Assembly: GCA_002862125.1 (NCBI GenBank)
Contig: PHSP01000001.1
Coordinates: forward strand, 2,328,501 to 2,392,500
Length of the DNA: 64,000 nt
Source: Methylobacter sp. KS41
GTDB lineage: Bacteria > Pseudomonadota > Gammaproteobacteria > Methylococcales > Methylomonadaceae
Direction: 5' to 3'
Numbering within the stretch: position 1 is the first letter of the stretch; every line of letters starts with the position of its first letter. This document shows, in pieces, positions 55,206 to 64,000 of the stretch. The translations under genes were made by a program, and so were the position numbers. The notes beneath the pieces are model-generated. The model was not told the origin of the DNA, did not search any database, and worked only from the letters and a program-made list of their open reading frames with translations.

Positions 55206-55374
55206 CTAGGAGCCTGTCGGACTTAGCGAATCGATATTAGAAAAATTCCACTTTGAGTTTTAAAATATGTGTTTTCATGAAGAATTTCAACACTTAGACG
55301 TGTGTTTTTATCAATATATGCCTTTATAAATCCACTCATGAGTGAAAAATAGCTTCTATCCGACAGCCTCCTAG
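55206..55374. mobile_element. Miniature inverted-repeat element (MITE)
   Basis: CTAGGAGCCTGTCGGA at 55206-55221 and TCCGACAGCCTCCTAG at 55359-55374 are inverted copies with one mismatch that enclose 137 AT-rich bases with no coding capacity, the shape of a non-autonomous transposon. The outer CTAG on both sides may be a four-base target duplication, as in some insertion-sequence families that pick CTAG. It sits between htpX and the small secreted protein gene. Confidence 0.7.
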
Positions 55375-55405
55375 CGGTTAGCAAGATTTTTTTATAATGA
55401 GTATA

Positions 55406-56281
55406 TTAACGGCTATTTTGCAATGCGGCTATGCGCTCTTCCAATGGCGGATGGCTCATAAACAATCTGCTCATGCCGCCGCCATTAATGCCAAAAGCAG
55501 CCAATTGTCCGGGCAGATCTTGCGCATCGTGCCCGCGCTGCAAAGCACGCAAAGCACTAATCATTTTTTCGCGTCCGGCTAATTTTGCACCGCCAGCATC
55601 CGCCCTGAATTCCCTGTACCGGGAAAACCACATGACCAGCATGGAAGCCAGAATACCCAAGGCAATTTGGGCAACCATTTGCACGATGAAATAAGCCGGG
55701 CCATAGCCGCGTTCGGTTTTAAAAACAACGCGGTCAACAAAATAACCAATGATGCTTGCAAAAAAGTAAACGAAGGTATTCACTACACCTTGCATTAATG
55801 CCATCGTTACCATATCGCCGTTGGTAACATGGGTCATTTCATGACCTAAAACAGCCTCCACTTCATCGGCATTCATGTTTTGCAGCAAACCGGTGCTGAC
55901 CGCGACCAAGGCATTGTTTTTGCTCATTCCGGTAGCAAAGGCATTGGCTTCAGGGGCTTGAAAAATACCTACTTCAGGCATGCCAATGCCCGCCTGACGC
56001 GCCTGTTTAGCCACGATATCGACTAACCAGCGCTCAGTCTGGTTTTGCGGGCGCTCGATAACTTGCACGCCCATTGCCCGTTTTGCAGACCATTTGGACA
56101 TGGCCAAAGAAATGAATGATCCGGTCATGCCGATCACTGCTGACATAACCAGCAAGGAATTAAGGTCGAGACCCATGCCTTGAGCATCCAATGCGCCGCT
56201 TAAACCTAAAAGGTTAAAAATAATACTGACAACGACCAGGATCGCAACATTGGTCGCCAGAAAAAGAAGAATACGCATCAT
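55406..56281 (-). CDS. htpX: Membrane metalloprotease HtpX
   Basis: The 291-residue protein has two membrane helices at the N terminus and two later (about 155-215), and the zinc protease motif HEMTH in VLGHEMTHVTNGD near residue 140, with the third ligand in the FRADAGGAKLAG segment. It is 290 residues long as in E. coli. HtpX removes misfolded membrane proteins with FtsH. AAGGCTATT precedes the ATG. It stands alone, beside a MITE. Confidence 0.95.
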   Translation of the reverse strand: MMRILLFLATNVAILVVVSIIFNLLGLSGALDAQGMGLDLNSLLVMSAVIGMTGSFISLAMSKWSAKRAMGVQVIERPQNQTERWLVDIVAKQARQAGIGMPEVGIFQAPEANAFATGMSKNNALVAVSTGLLQNMNADEVEAVLGHEMTHVTNGDMVTMALMQGVVNTFVYFFASIIGYFVDRVVFKTERGYGPAYFIVQMVAQIALGILASMLVMWFSRYREFRADAGGAKLAGREKMISALRALQRGHDAQDLPGQLAAFGINGGGMSRLFMSHPPLEERIAALQNSR

Positions 56282-56394
56282 GGTAATAGCCTTTTTAAGT
56301 TGAGATTTGATCTATATGGGGATTGAATAAATTAATTCAATCGGTTTTTCAGAGTGATAATATAGACAAAAGTTTAATTATGGAGAACGTTATT

Positions 56395-57519
56395 ATGGTT
56401 TTGATAAAAACAGCGCTGTTTACGTTACTTTTTCTTACCCTTCCTTTCGCTTGCGCAAAATCCGGCGCTCATCAGGATGTATTAAAACAACTGCATTTGC
56501 ATGATGGCTTCAAAATATCAATTTATGCCGGCAGCGTAGCGAATGCGCGCAGTTTGGCCTTGGGCGATAATGGCGTTGTCTTTGCCGGAACTACAAATGA
56601 AGGCAAGGTTTATGCGCTTCAGGACAGCAATAATGATGGCGTAGCCGATAAGCAAACTGTCATCGCCAGTCATTTAAACATGCCCAATGGCGTGGCCTAT
56701 AAAGACGGTTCACTCTATGTTGCGGAAGTTAACCGGATCATCCGTTTTGACAATATCAGCCGGCAATTGGCTAATCCTCCCAAACCCATTGTGGTCTACA
56801 ACCGGCTTCCATCTGAAAACCATCACGGCTGGAAATATTTGCGATTTGGCCCTGATAACAAGCTGTACACAGCAGTCGGCGCGCCTTGTAATATTTGTAA
56901 TCCGGAAAAGGAAATTTACGCCTCGCTGGTCAGATTAAATCCGGACGGCAGCGACTTCGAAATTATTGCCCATGGCATCAGAAATACGGTCGGTTTTGAT
57001 TGGCAGCCGGAGACAAACGCGTTGTTTTTTACCGATAACGGCCGCGATTATTTAGGCGATGATAGTCCACCCGAGGAACTTAACCAATGGTCTGTTAAAG
57101 GCGAACATTTTGGCTATCCTTATTGCCATGGCGGCGATATTCCTGACCCGGAATTTGCCGCCGGTAAAAAATGCCGGCAATTTAGCGCTCCGGTATGGAA
57201 ATTTAAGGCGCATATCGCAGCTTTAGGCATACGCTTTTATCAAGGCAAGCAATTTCCGGCTGAATACAAAAACCAGTTATTTGTCGCGCAGCATGGCTCC
57301 TGGAATCGAACAGAACCCCAAGGCTATCGCGTTGTAGAAATCAAATTTGACCAAGGTAAACCCGTTTCGGAACAGGATTTTATCAGCGGATGGTTGACCA
57401 AAGACGGCGATGTGCTAGGACGTCCTGTAGATATCTTAACCCTGCCGGACGGCAGCCTGTTGATTAGCGATGACAAGCTGGGCGTTATTTATAGAGTTGA
57501 ATACCACGGAAAACCATGA
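56395..57519 (+). CDS. PQQ-dependent sugar dehydrogenase-like protein
   Basis: From the ATG at 56395, with GGAGA nine bases upstream, the product has 374 residues and a clean signal peptide ending FACA; the frame opens earlier at 56323. The body is a six-bladed beta-propeller: FAGTTNEGKVYALQD, VAYKDGSLYVAEVNRIIRF, LRFGPDNKLYTAVGAPCNIC, FTDNGRDYLGDDSPPEELN and HGSWNRTEPQGYRVVEI, as in sorbosone/soluble glucose dehydrogenases. The N-terminal cysteine residues could be a disulfide. It overlaps the Nudix gene by four bases. Confidence 0.88.
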   Translation: MVLIKTALFTLLFLTLPFACAKSGAHQDVLKQLHLHDGFKISIYAGSVANARSLALGDNGVVFAGTTNEGKVYALQDSNNDGVADKQTVIASHLNMPNGVAYKDGSLYVAEVNRIIRFDNISRQLANPPKPIVVYNRLPSENHHGWKYLRFGPDNKLYTAVGAPCNICNPEKEIYASLVRLNPDGSDFEIIAHGIRNTVGFDWQPETNALFFTDNGRDYLGDDSPPEELNQWSVKGEHFGYPYCHGGDIPDPEFAAGKKCRQFSAPVWKFKAHIAALGIRFYQGKQFPAEYKNQLFVAQHGSWNRTEPQGYRVVEIKFDQGKPVSEQDFISGWLTKDGDVLGRPVDILTLPDGSLLISDDKLGVIYRVEYHGKP

Positions 57520-58139
57520 AAAAACAATTTGAAATTCTCGACAAGGAAATCGTCTATCCGGGTTTTTTCCGCATGGAAAAATACCGCTTGAAACATACCC
57601 TGTTTGCCGGTGGCTGGAGTCCGGAAATAAGCCGCGAATTGTTCGTGCGCGGCAGTTGTGTTGCCGTATTATTATACGATCCTCATGCCGATAAAGTTGT
57701 ACTGATCGAACAATTCCGGGCCGGCGCCATTTTGCAGCCGGATAGAGCCTGGCTGGTGGAAATTGTTGCCGGCGCAATCGAAAAAGGCGAAACTGCCGAA
57801 GAAGTCGCTTACCGGGAGTCACTGGAAGAAGCGGGCTGTGAAATTCTGGAACTGATGGTGATCAATGAATTTTACACAACGCCCGGTTGCTCGGCTGAAC
57901 GAATCACCCTGTTTTGCGGCAAAATCGATAGCTCACGAGTCGGCGGCATTCATGGCCTGGATCACGAAGACGAGGATATACTGGTACGCGCCGTTGATTT
58001 TGATGATGCATATCAAATGGTCGAGAACAACGAAATAGAATCAGGCATTCCGATCATCGCCATTCAGTGGCTGGCGTTAAACAGACATAAACTTAAACAG
58101 AAGTGGTTAATCCAGGGGAAAGCCAAAGCCGGCTTATGA
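57516..58139 (+). CDS. Nudix hydrolase, ADP-ribose diphosphatase type
   Basis: A 207-residue Nudix enzyme with GAIEKGETAEEVAYRESLEEAG, a full Gx5Ex7REUxEExGU box near residue 88-110, after the conserved RQF-like EQFRAGAI. The size and the front LDKEIVYPGFFRMEKYRLKH suggest the NudF/ADP-ribose pyrophosphatase group, which splits ADP-ribose to AMP and ribose 5-phosphate. It is translated with both neighbours: four-base overlaps on each side. Confidence 0.9.
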   Translation: MKKQFEILDKEIVYPGFFRMEKYRLKHTLFAGGWSPEISRELFVRGSCVAVLLYDPHADKVVLIEQFRAGAILQPDRAWLVEIVAGAIEKGETAEEVAYRESLEEAGCEILELMVINEFYTTPGCSAERITLFCGKIDSSRVGGIHGLDHEDEDILVRAVDFDDAYQMVENNEIESGIPIIAIQWLALNRHKLKQKWLIQGKAKAGL

Positions 58140-58624
58140 ATACATTGGCTAATAACATCAATAGCTATTTTTTTATCCGGTTGCTTATACCGGCAGCTAT
58201 TATTTTGTTCTCCGGTTGCGCCGGTGTGCCTGAAATAAAACCCTCCTCTCAAAGCCAGCCGGCGGTCATCACCTATGCGCTAAGCTTGCAAGGCGTTCCA
58301 TATCAGTATGGCAAGGATTCGCCTGAAGAAGGCTTCGATTGCAGTGGTTTTGTTAAGCATGTCTATGAAAAACAGGGCATAATCTTGCCGCGCACAGTAA
58401 CAGGCATGGCATTGTCTTTACCGAAAATTCCGAAAAATGATGTACACGCCGGTGATCTGGTTTTCTTCAATACCAATGGCGTATCGTTTTCCCATGTCGG
58501 CATTTATGTCAATAATGACAGGTTTGTTCACGCGCCTAGCCAGCGGACAGGAAAAGTGCTGGTTTCAAGTCTAAAAAACCAGTACTGGCACAAACACTAT
58601 ACAGGCGCCCGCCGCCCCCGGTAG
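58136..58624 (+). CDS. NlpC/P60-family lipoprotein peptidase
   Basis: From the ATG at 58136, overlapping the Nudix stop codon, the protein has 162 residues. It starts with a lipoprotein signal (lipobox LFSGC, Cys28). The NlpC/P60 catalytic residues are Cys70 in FDCSGF, His121 in FSHVGIY, and His133 in FVHAPS. It should cut stem peptides in peptidoglycan, from the outer membrane. It is the last gene of the sugar dehydrogenase-Nudix operon. Confidence 0.9.
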   Translation: MNTLANNINSYFFIRLLIPAAIILFSGCAGVPEIKPSSQSQPAVITYALSLQGVPYQYGKDSPEEGFDCSGFVKHVYEKQGIILPRTVTGMALSLPKIPKNDVHAGDLVFFNTNGVSFSHVGIYVNNDRFVHAPSQRTGKVLVSSLKNQYWHKHYTGARRPR

Positions 58625-58721
58625 ACTTTGACTATTTGCTGTATACTCGAAATGCAAAAAAGCGCTTCCATTTTCCCGATCGCAGCAAATTGAATCTTTA
58701 CCCCGCTTAACCACTTAAAAT

Positions 58722-59375
58722 CTATAAGCAATCTGTCCAATCATCCTGACTAAGATAGAGCGACATAGCGGTTGGTAGTAGCCGTACTACAACCCCTACC
58801 TCTTGTTCATAGAGGTCTAGGATGGCCGCAGGATGGTTATAACCGCGATCAACCATCACGACATCGCCCGGTGTAAAACCATATCGGCTCAGGCTTTCGC
58901 CTTGATCAGCACCGGTCACCTGGACCTCATGAAGCGTCATGCTCACCAAGTCCAACGCCAAATGCAGGCGATAATCGGCGCCTTTAGCTCCTGATCCTTG
59001 GAGAGAGGAGCCATCGACAACCAAAAGCCGTAACGATGATGCGTTTGTTACGCTGGGTAGCATTTTCGTTAACAATGCTTTTAACCACGGTTCGCACGCT
59101 TTTCAGCGCTTGTGAATCGCGGTATCCGTAATGCGATCTTCTTGTAACGTAAACACGCCAGCTGTTTCCCGAAGCACATGGTCCAATCCGCATTACAACA
59201 TAACAACTTGTAATAAGTGAGCCAGCGTTTTTATCTTACGACTACGGGTAAAGGCTTTGAACTCGTAAGCCATTTCGGAATAGTCAGCAGGTAACTCTTT
59301 CAAGAACTCTTCAAAGGCGATGTCTTCAGATTTAGGTGGAACGATCATTTTTCTATAAAAAGCCACAAATATCAT
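58722..59375 (-). pseudogene. Broken IS4-type transposase gene
   Basis: Read on the minus strand, three pieces in different frames follow one another. 59375-59193 starts EEFLKELPADYSEMAYEF then KAFTRSRKIKTLAHLLQVV, the N terminus of an IS4-like transposase. 59193-58984 continues it in another frame (KSVRTVVKSIVNENATQR). 59075-58722 holds SLRLLVVDGSSLQGSGAKG and YGFTPGDVVMVDRGYNHPA, the catalytic core with both aspartates. Two frameshifts break it, and the C-terminal third is missing. No inverted ends remain. Confidence 0.85.
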
Positions 59376-59573
59376 GGTGTTACTTAATTTTTCAAGTTTT
59401 CTTCTTAAGTTGTTTTCTTAAGTTGGCGCGTATGGGGCACGCCCCCCCTTCCCCACTTTGCATCGGCCTTGGATGTTTTTCAAAATGAAAGTAAACTTAC
59501 AACTGCGTTATGTTTTCTGATATATTTTATTGATGACAATTCATCCATTGATAGTATCAATACCCAATCCATT

Positions 59574-60452
59574 ATGAACCTTAGAGATCTGCGTTACTTG
59601 GTTGCCGTCGCCGATTTCCACAGTTTTATCCAAGCCGCTGACCATTGTTTCATCAGCCAGCCTACTCTGAGCACGCAAATAAAAAAACTGGAGGACAACC
59701 TGGGAGTGCGAATTTTTGAACGCACGCATAAAAAAGTTTTGCCCACCGAATTAGGCGAACAAATTATCACTTCAGCAAGGCGTATCTTGCTAGAAATTGA
59801 TGCCATTCAACAAATCGCTTCCAACGCGCAAGACCCGTTGTCGGGTGATTTCAGACTGGGTGCTATTCCGACGCTTTCCACTTATATTTTTCCCGGACTG
59901 GTTCCTAAAATCAAACAGGCGCTGCCAAAGCTAAGGTTGATCCTAATTGAAGAGAAAACCGATATCCTCATTACGCAACTAAGAGAAGGTCAGCTCGATG
60001 CAGCTATAATGGCCCTGCCGGTACACGATAACTATCTGGACTCCAAAACACTATTTGAGGATGAATTTTTTCTGGCGGTAGCGGGCGATCATCCGTTGGC
60101 AAAACAAAAGAAGATTACTCACCGGGATTTATTTCAGCAACAGTTATTGTTGCTGGATGAAGGTCATTGTTTACGGGGGCAGGCCTTGGAATTTTGCCAG
60201 ATTGACCATGCCGAAGACCATCAAGACGTCAGAGCGACCGGTCTTGAAACCTTAAGACAAATGGTAAAGGCTGGAACTGGCATCACATTTATGCCCAAAA
60301 TTGCTATTCATGAACCTGAAGAGGGTGTCCGCTATATTCGTTTTGAAGAACCGGTACCCAAGCGAACGATAGGGCTATGTTGGCGCAAAACCAGCGCGAA
60401 AAAAATATTGCTGGATATGCTCTCGGAGTTTATGTCTATATCAAACCCCTGA
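59574..60452 (+). CDS. oxyR: Hydrogen peroxide-sensing regulator OxyR
   Basis: From the ATG at 59574 the protein has 292 residues (the frame opens earlier at 59469). It has the LysR-type helix-turn-helix in residues 1-60 (LRYLVAVADFHSFIQAADHCFISQPTLSTQIKKLE) and a regulatory domain. The two cysteines that form the peroxide-sensing disulfide are at exactly 199 and 208, in LLDEGHCLRGQALEFCQ, as in E. coli OxyR. It therefore should activate catalase and related genes. No target gene lies directly beside it; a catalase-type gene is not in the window. Confidence 0.94.
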   Translation: MNLRDLRYLVAVADFHSFIQAADHCFISQPTLSTQIKKLEDNLGVRIFERTHKKVLPTELGEQIITSARRILLEIDAIQQIASNAQDPLSGDFRLGAIPTLSTYIFPGLVPKIKQALPKLRLILIEEKTDILITQLREGQLDAAIMALPVHDNYLDSKTLFEDEFFLAVAGDHPLAKQKKITHRDLFQQQLLLLDEGHCLRGQALEFCQIDHAEDHQDVRATGLETLRQMVKAGTGITFMPKIAIHEPEEGVRYIRFEEPVPKRTIGLCWRKTSAKKILLDMLSEFMSISNP

Positions 60453-60456
60453 ATAG

Positions 60457-60478
60457 ATCCGGTCGCTACGAACCGGAT
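60457..60478 (+). terminator. Possible terminator hairpin after oxyR
   Basis: ATCCGGT (60457-60463) pairs with ACCGGAT (60472-60478), five bases past the oxyR stop codon. There is no T-run after it, so it may be only part of a terminator. Confidence 0.35.
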
Positions 60479-60873
60479 ACAAAAATTAAAACCCAGGGCG
60501 CTTTCAAAACTATCGATCTTATCCTGCCCTGGCGGCAAGGCAATGCGGTAAGGTGGCAACCTGTAGCCAGCAATCGGCCTGACTGCGGACGATGAAGCCC
60601 TTAGCTGCGAATTCGACACTATCTGCAACCACTCCCATGCCAACTGACTGTAAACCAGTTGGGCTAAGAGATGCGTACCTATGTATTCAACGTGATATAC
60701 TGCTTTTTCTTTTGACCTATGAAAGCAATAGAGTTGCCTGGCTAAAAAATGCGCACATTAAAATTGCAAAGAGTTTTAACAAGATTCATACCTTTATTCT
60801 CCTAAAGATAACAACAGTGCCTCCCGGGGACTCCGCATAAACGTAACCATTTGTAATTTTGTTCGAGGCAACC
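60479..60873. other. Intergenic region upstream of the cupin gene
   Basis: About 400 bases with no gene visible. The last 100 bases, AT-rich, hold the cupin gene's promoter and the GAGGCAACC ribosome-binding site. Confidence 0.4.
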
Positions 60874-61233
60874 ATGAGTCCTTCAACTCCCCATATCCCG
60901 TTTTCCATTTCTCCTGAAATAATTCAAAATCCGGATTCCGGCTGGCGGCAATTATGTGAAGGCGTAATGTTGCGCATCCTTTTCCAGGACCCGGACAGCG
61001 ATTACCAAGTCGGCTTGATAAGTTACCAACCGGGTGCTTCGGTTCTCCTGCATGAGCATCGCGGCGACGAGCATATTTATGTGCTCTCAGGCTCCCAGCA
61101 AGATGAAAGAGGTCTCTACAAGGCGGGCAGTTACATTTATAATCCAGGCGGCTCACGGCATAGCATCAGTAGCGAAGAAGGCTGTTTGGCGCTGGCACAC
61201 TGGCATAAACCGGTGCAATTTGTCGCCGGCTAG
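60874..61233 (+). CDS. Cupin-domain protein
   Basis: The 119-residue protein starts at an ATG with CGAGGC upstream; an upstream TTG at 60859 is less likely. The cupin metal motif is present: GASVLLHEHRGDEHIYVLSG (two His and Glu of motif 1) and GSYIYNPGGSRHSI (motif 2). The shape resembles ChrR-type cupins, which bind zinc or iron; others are dioxygenases or isomerases. It is alone between oxyR and the cysteine hydrolase, with no sigma factor near. Confidence 0.75.
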   Translation: MSPSTPHIPFSISPEIIQNPDSGWRQLCEGVMLRILFQDPDSDYQVGLISYQPGASVLLHEHRGDEHIYVLSGSQQDERGLYKAGSYIYNPGGSRHSISSEEGCLALAHWHKPVQFVAG

Positions 61234-61489
61234 AATCTCCAAGCAAAATATGGCTAGTTAAGAATTGCTGTCTTTAAAATACCAGCTTGAACCAGGACCT
61301 CATGGATTACTTCCGGAACCCTAACCCCCAACTCTGATAGGCTTTCCTTTTAATTGATGTTTGCTGCGCTTCCCTGCGGCTTAAGGATAAAAATAACGCT
61401 TCAACCGGACACACCTGACTCGCGTTAACAAACCGTCCATCGGCTAAGTCCGATGATAATCCCCTGCATATTGATTGAGGCCATTGTGT

Positions 61490-62170
61490 TCATGAAATGG
61501 CCGAGATAAAGCTTTCCGAATCCGATACCGCGCCAAAAACACCTCCTTGCATTTTGATCATTTGCATGGCGGCCTGATGATTGCCAAAATCCGTCGCTCC
61601 GCAGCAGTCGGCCAATAGTACGCATTCATAACCCCGGTCATTGGCATCGCGCATCGTAGTATGCACGCAAACGTCAGTGGTAATTCCGGTCAGGACGATA
61701 TTGTTGATACGGCGATTATGCAGCAGCATATCCAAGTCCGTGGCATAAAAAGAACCTTTGCCCGGTTTATCGATAACGGCTTCGCCAGCTATTGGGGCCA
61801 ATTCGGGAATAATCTCCCATCCTGGTTCCCCTCGCACCAGTATTCGTCCGCAAGGTCCGGCATCACCAATGCCCGCTCCTATCTGCCGACTGCGCCAGCG
61901 TTTGTTGTCCGGCAGGTCGGACAGATCCGGCCTATGCCCTTCACGGGTATGAATGATGTGGAAGCCCTTTTTGCGGCAGACTTCCAGAACGCGGCGTATC
62001 GGTTCAATAGGCGCTCTCGTCAATGAAATATCGTAACCCATCTTATCGACGTATCCCCCTTCACCGCAGAAATCATATTGCATGTCAATAATGATCAGGC
62101 AGGTATTTTCCGGCCTTAAGTCACCGTTATAGGGAAAAAAATAGGGTTCGCTTTTTATAAATTTTTGCAT
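61490..62170 (-). CDS. Isochorismatase-like cysteine hydrolase (biuret/carbamoyl amidase type)
   Basis: From the ATG at 62170, with AAGGTGG upstream, the product has 226 residues; earlier in-frame starts up to 62290 give an unnatural N terminus. The catalytic Asp29 (IIIDMQYDF), Lys in [11 protein letters not shown] (135 or 138) and Cys168 ([12 protein letters not shown]) match the isochorismatase-like hydrolases, of the biuret amidohydrolase or RutB-like group. These release ammonia from carbamoyl compounds. About 320 bases separate it from the permease gene upstream, so co-transcription is possible but unproven. Confidence 0.87.
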   Translation of the reverse strand: MQKFIKSEPYFFPYNGDLRPENTCLIIIDMQYDFCGEGGYVDKMGYDISLTRAPIEPIRRVLEVCRKKGFHIIHTREGHRPDLSDLPDNKRWRSRQIGAGIGDAGPCGRILVRGEPGWEIIPELAPIAGEAVIDKPGKGSFYATDLDMLLHNRRINNIVLTGITTDVCVHTTMRDANDRGYECVLLADCCGATDFGNHQAAMQMIKMQGGVFGAVSDSESFISAIS

Positions 62171-62486
62171 TCTGCCACCTTGTTGGCTGATTGAAAACAT
62201 GCGGGTAAGACGAGTACCAAGGCAGCGCATCGGTTGCCGGCGCGCGCAAACCGGCAACCCCAAGTTAATGAGGCCCCGTCTGCTGGACAACGCTCCATTA
62301 TGTCTTCCAGGATACTATTGCGGATCAAAGGCGCCATCGCCTAGCGGACCCGCTTGCCACCCTGCCGGATAGCCTGGTATTTCGACGCTATATTATCGGT
62401 CGTGCGCCAACGCCGTGTCAAAGCACCCAGCCTTGCAATTATCCAGGATGAGCGGCTAAATGCCCCCCAAGTCTGCTCCACTCGCA
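62171..62486. other. Intergenic region between permease and hydrolase
   Basis: About 315 bases with the hydrolase's ribosome-binding site at the left end. No other signal or gene that I can name. Confidence 0.4.
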
Positions 62487-64000
62487 TTACGCTTCCTGTG
62501 CATCTTCAATGAGTTCATCTGACGCCACAATGATTTCCTCTGATGTTGACGTTGCTGCTTTGGCATACTTTGCCGAAACCAAAAGGATACCGGCTGCGCC
62601 AAGGTAGCCAAAGGTTACCGGCAACGACTGAGCGAAGCCGATGGCTTGACCGTGCATTAAGCCGGCAAAAGTACATGCCGCAGCCGCAAAAGCAAACATG
62701 GCGGCCTTGACCAGTTCCCTTTCAATTATAAAAGCGGCTATCGCGCCTAACATCAAGCCGCCTAGAATGGCTCCGCCACCCAGAACTTCCAGGCCATGAT
62801 ACAGCACGCCTGACTGCCCCAGCTTATCCAGGCCGAGCGTTGCGGCGCTGGTGCCTGCCGCATCTAGGGCATTATCTATTTGCAGCTTTCCCCACGCGGC
62901 AAGATTCGGAATCAGGGCAAGGACAATGGCAGGCGCATGGCTTCTTGGCGTTTCCTGGAACGCCTGCGCACCGATCAGCATACCTATGTACAGCAGAATA
63001 GGCGAAATGGCGACGACAGGAATGAGCGATGCCATCAGCGCAATAATACCCATCCAGGACAGCGCCAGCACGGTAACTCCGGTAGCGGCAGAGTAGCCTA
63101 TGCGCCCGCCCATGGACTTCCATCCAGGATGGCCGATATAGACAGCGTTGATAAACGGGTTGCCCATCAGGCAGCCGATCAGACTGACTACGCCATCGGC
63201 AGTCAGCACATGCGTGGTCGGATAACTGTCCCCACCCACGGCTGCGCTTTCAACATTATCCATGGCCTCAACCAGGTCATAAATGCCGAAGGGAATTGCC
63301 GTAACCAGAATCACGCCCAAAAATTCGAATCCTGAAAAGACATGACCGATGGCTGGCACCGGCACGGAGAACCCAAAATTAGCGAATGATGCACTGACGT
63401 TATCCAGACTCATGCCCCCATAATTCAAACCCATGGCCGTAGAACCCCAGGCAATTAACGTACCCGCGGCAATGGCGGCCAATCCTGCCGGAACGCCATT
63501 GAAATAACGCACTCCGCCAAACCAGCTTGCCAAAATAATTAAAAAGCACACCACGCCTACCACCGGCGTCATGAACATTTCCAGCGCCGGGCGCAAGGAT
63601 ATAAAAGCGATTGACACTCCGGCCAAGGTGCCTAACAGCGCTGCGCGCGGGGTAACCTTACGGATATAAGGAGCTATAAAACCGCCCAGCATCAGCACAA
63701 AGCTTTGAATAAACACCCAAGCAAGGCCTGCTTCCCAACCTTTGACAGGGTCACCGCTTGTGAGCGAGATCGGCAGCATAATGACGAAAACAACCACAAA
63801 CATATGCGGCACGCTGATACCGGAAGGCAAGGCGCAAACATCATCCCTGCCACTGCTTTTCGCCAGCTTGTAAGCCAACCACGCATAGTAGAGGGTGCTT
63901 AGAAACAGCATGAGTCCGGTCGCCGGAAGGATGCGCCCGAATACAAGCTCATCGGGCATTTTCAGCACAATTCTTAAGAGACCGGTCAAGACCAGCAGAT
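62487..64000 (-). CDS. NCS2-type permease, partial at the right edge
   Basis: The visible 504 codons cover most of a multi-helix membrane protein with PATGLMLFLSTLYYAWLAYKLA, GISVPHMFVVVFVIMLP and a NFGFSVPVPAIGHVF region. Family similarity is to xanthine/uracil/vitamin C-type (AzgA-like) permeases of the NCS2 superfamily, with an added hydrophilic acidic tail. The frame continues through the window edge (LLVLTGLLRIV precedes position 63989), so the 5' end is missing. The cysteine hydrolase downstream suggests uptake of a nitrogen compound such as a purine, urea derivative or allantoin-like molecule. Confidence 0.75.
   Translation of the reverse strand, partial: LLVLTGLLRIVLKMPDELVFGRILPATGLMLFLSTLYYAWLAYKLAKSSGRDDVCALPSGISVPHMFVVVFVIMLPISLTSGDPVKGWEAGLAWVFIQSFVLMLGGFIAPYIRKVTPRAALLGTLAGVSIAFISLRPALEMFMTPVVGVVCFLIILASWFGGVRYFNGVPAGLAAIAAGTLIAWGSTAMGLNYGGMSLDNVSASFANFGFSVPVPAIGHVFSGFEFLGVILVTAIPFGIYDLVEAMDNVESAAVGGDSYPTTHVLTADGVVSLIGCLMGNPFINAVYIGHPGWKSMGGRIGYSAATGVTVLALSWMGIIALMASLIPVVAISPILLYIGMLIGAQAFQETPRSHAPAIVLALIPNLAAWGKLQIDNALDAAGTSAATLGLDKLGQSGVLYHGLEVLGGGAILGGLMLGAIAAFIIERELVKAAMFAFAAAACTFAGLMHGQAIGFAQSLPVTFGYLGAAGILLVSAKYAKAATSTSEEIIVASDELIEDAQEA

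Overview
This window most likely comes from a gammaproteobacterial methanotroph of the Methylococcales type. That placement is inference: no methane oxidation gene lies here. It rests on a nif operon (nifE, nifN, nifX and accessory ferredoxins) behind a sigma-54/NifA promoter, PEP-CTERM/exosortase proteins, copper-linked genes (a CopA-like multicopper oxidase and an HvfA-type metallophore cluster) and general similarity of the proteins to that group.

Layout. 1-8.7 kb: end of an OFA-family transporter, a Bax-inhibitor-1 protein, an orphan heavy-metal-type RND pump, an OmpA-like lipoprotein, an exosortase-associated protein, a methyltransferase and a lipoprotein. 8.7-12.4 kb: a halogenase-like flavoprotein and a VTT-membrane/disulfide-reductase fusion. 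12.8-15.4 kb: a four-gene cluster (DoxX, HvfC, HvfB, HvfA; minus strand) that should make a cysteine-modified, copper-binding peptide. 16.6-19.6 kb: a plus-strand operon of PiT phosphate transporter, ArsM, ECF sigma factor and a small zinc anti-sigma protein. 20.2-28.5 kb: the nif operon on the minus strand, from nifE down to five poorly known accessory genes. 28.9-33.5 kb: a transporter gene and a PEP-CTERM gene whose 3' ends are duplicated in tandem, a c-di-GMP-I riboswitch, and a second PEP-CTERM paralogue. 34.2-37.7 kb: two insertion sequences (ISAs1 and IS1634 types). 37.8-44.4 kb: MFS exporter, acetyl-CoA synthetase, amino acid permease, L,D-transpeptidase. 44.6-47.3 kb: RlmA and a lipid-type operon including a CDP-archaeol-synthase-like gene. 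47.7-49.6 kb: multicopper oxidase. 49.9-51.5 kb: AT-rich methyltransferase and glycosyltransferase. 51.7-58.6 kb: Hsp70/DUF2760 pair, HtpX, a sugar dehydrogenase-Nudix-NlpC/P60 operon. 58.7-64 kb: a broken IS4 transposase, OxyR, a cupin, a cysteine hydrolase and an NCS2-type permease running off the right edge.

Themes. Three systems stand out: metal handling (HvfABC-DoxX, multicopper oxidase, RND pump, ArsM), nitrogen fixation with an extended set of unknown accessory proteins, and envelope/extracellular-matrix functions (PEP-CTERM proteins with a c-di-GMP switch, L,D-transpeptidase). Start sites were moved from the longest reading frame to an internal ATG wherever a ribosome-binding site, signal peptide or gene overlap argued for it.
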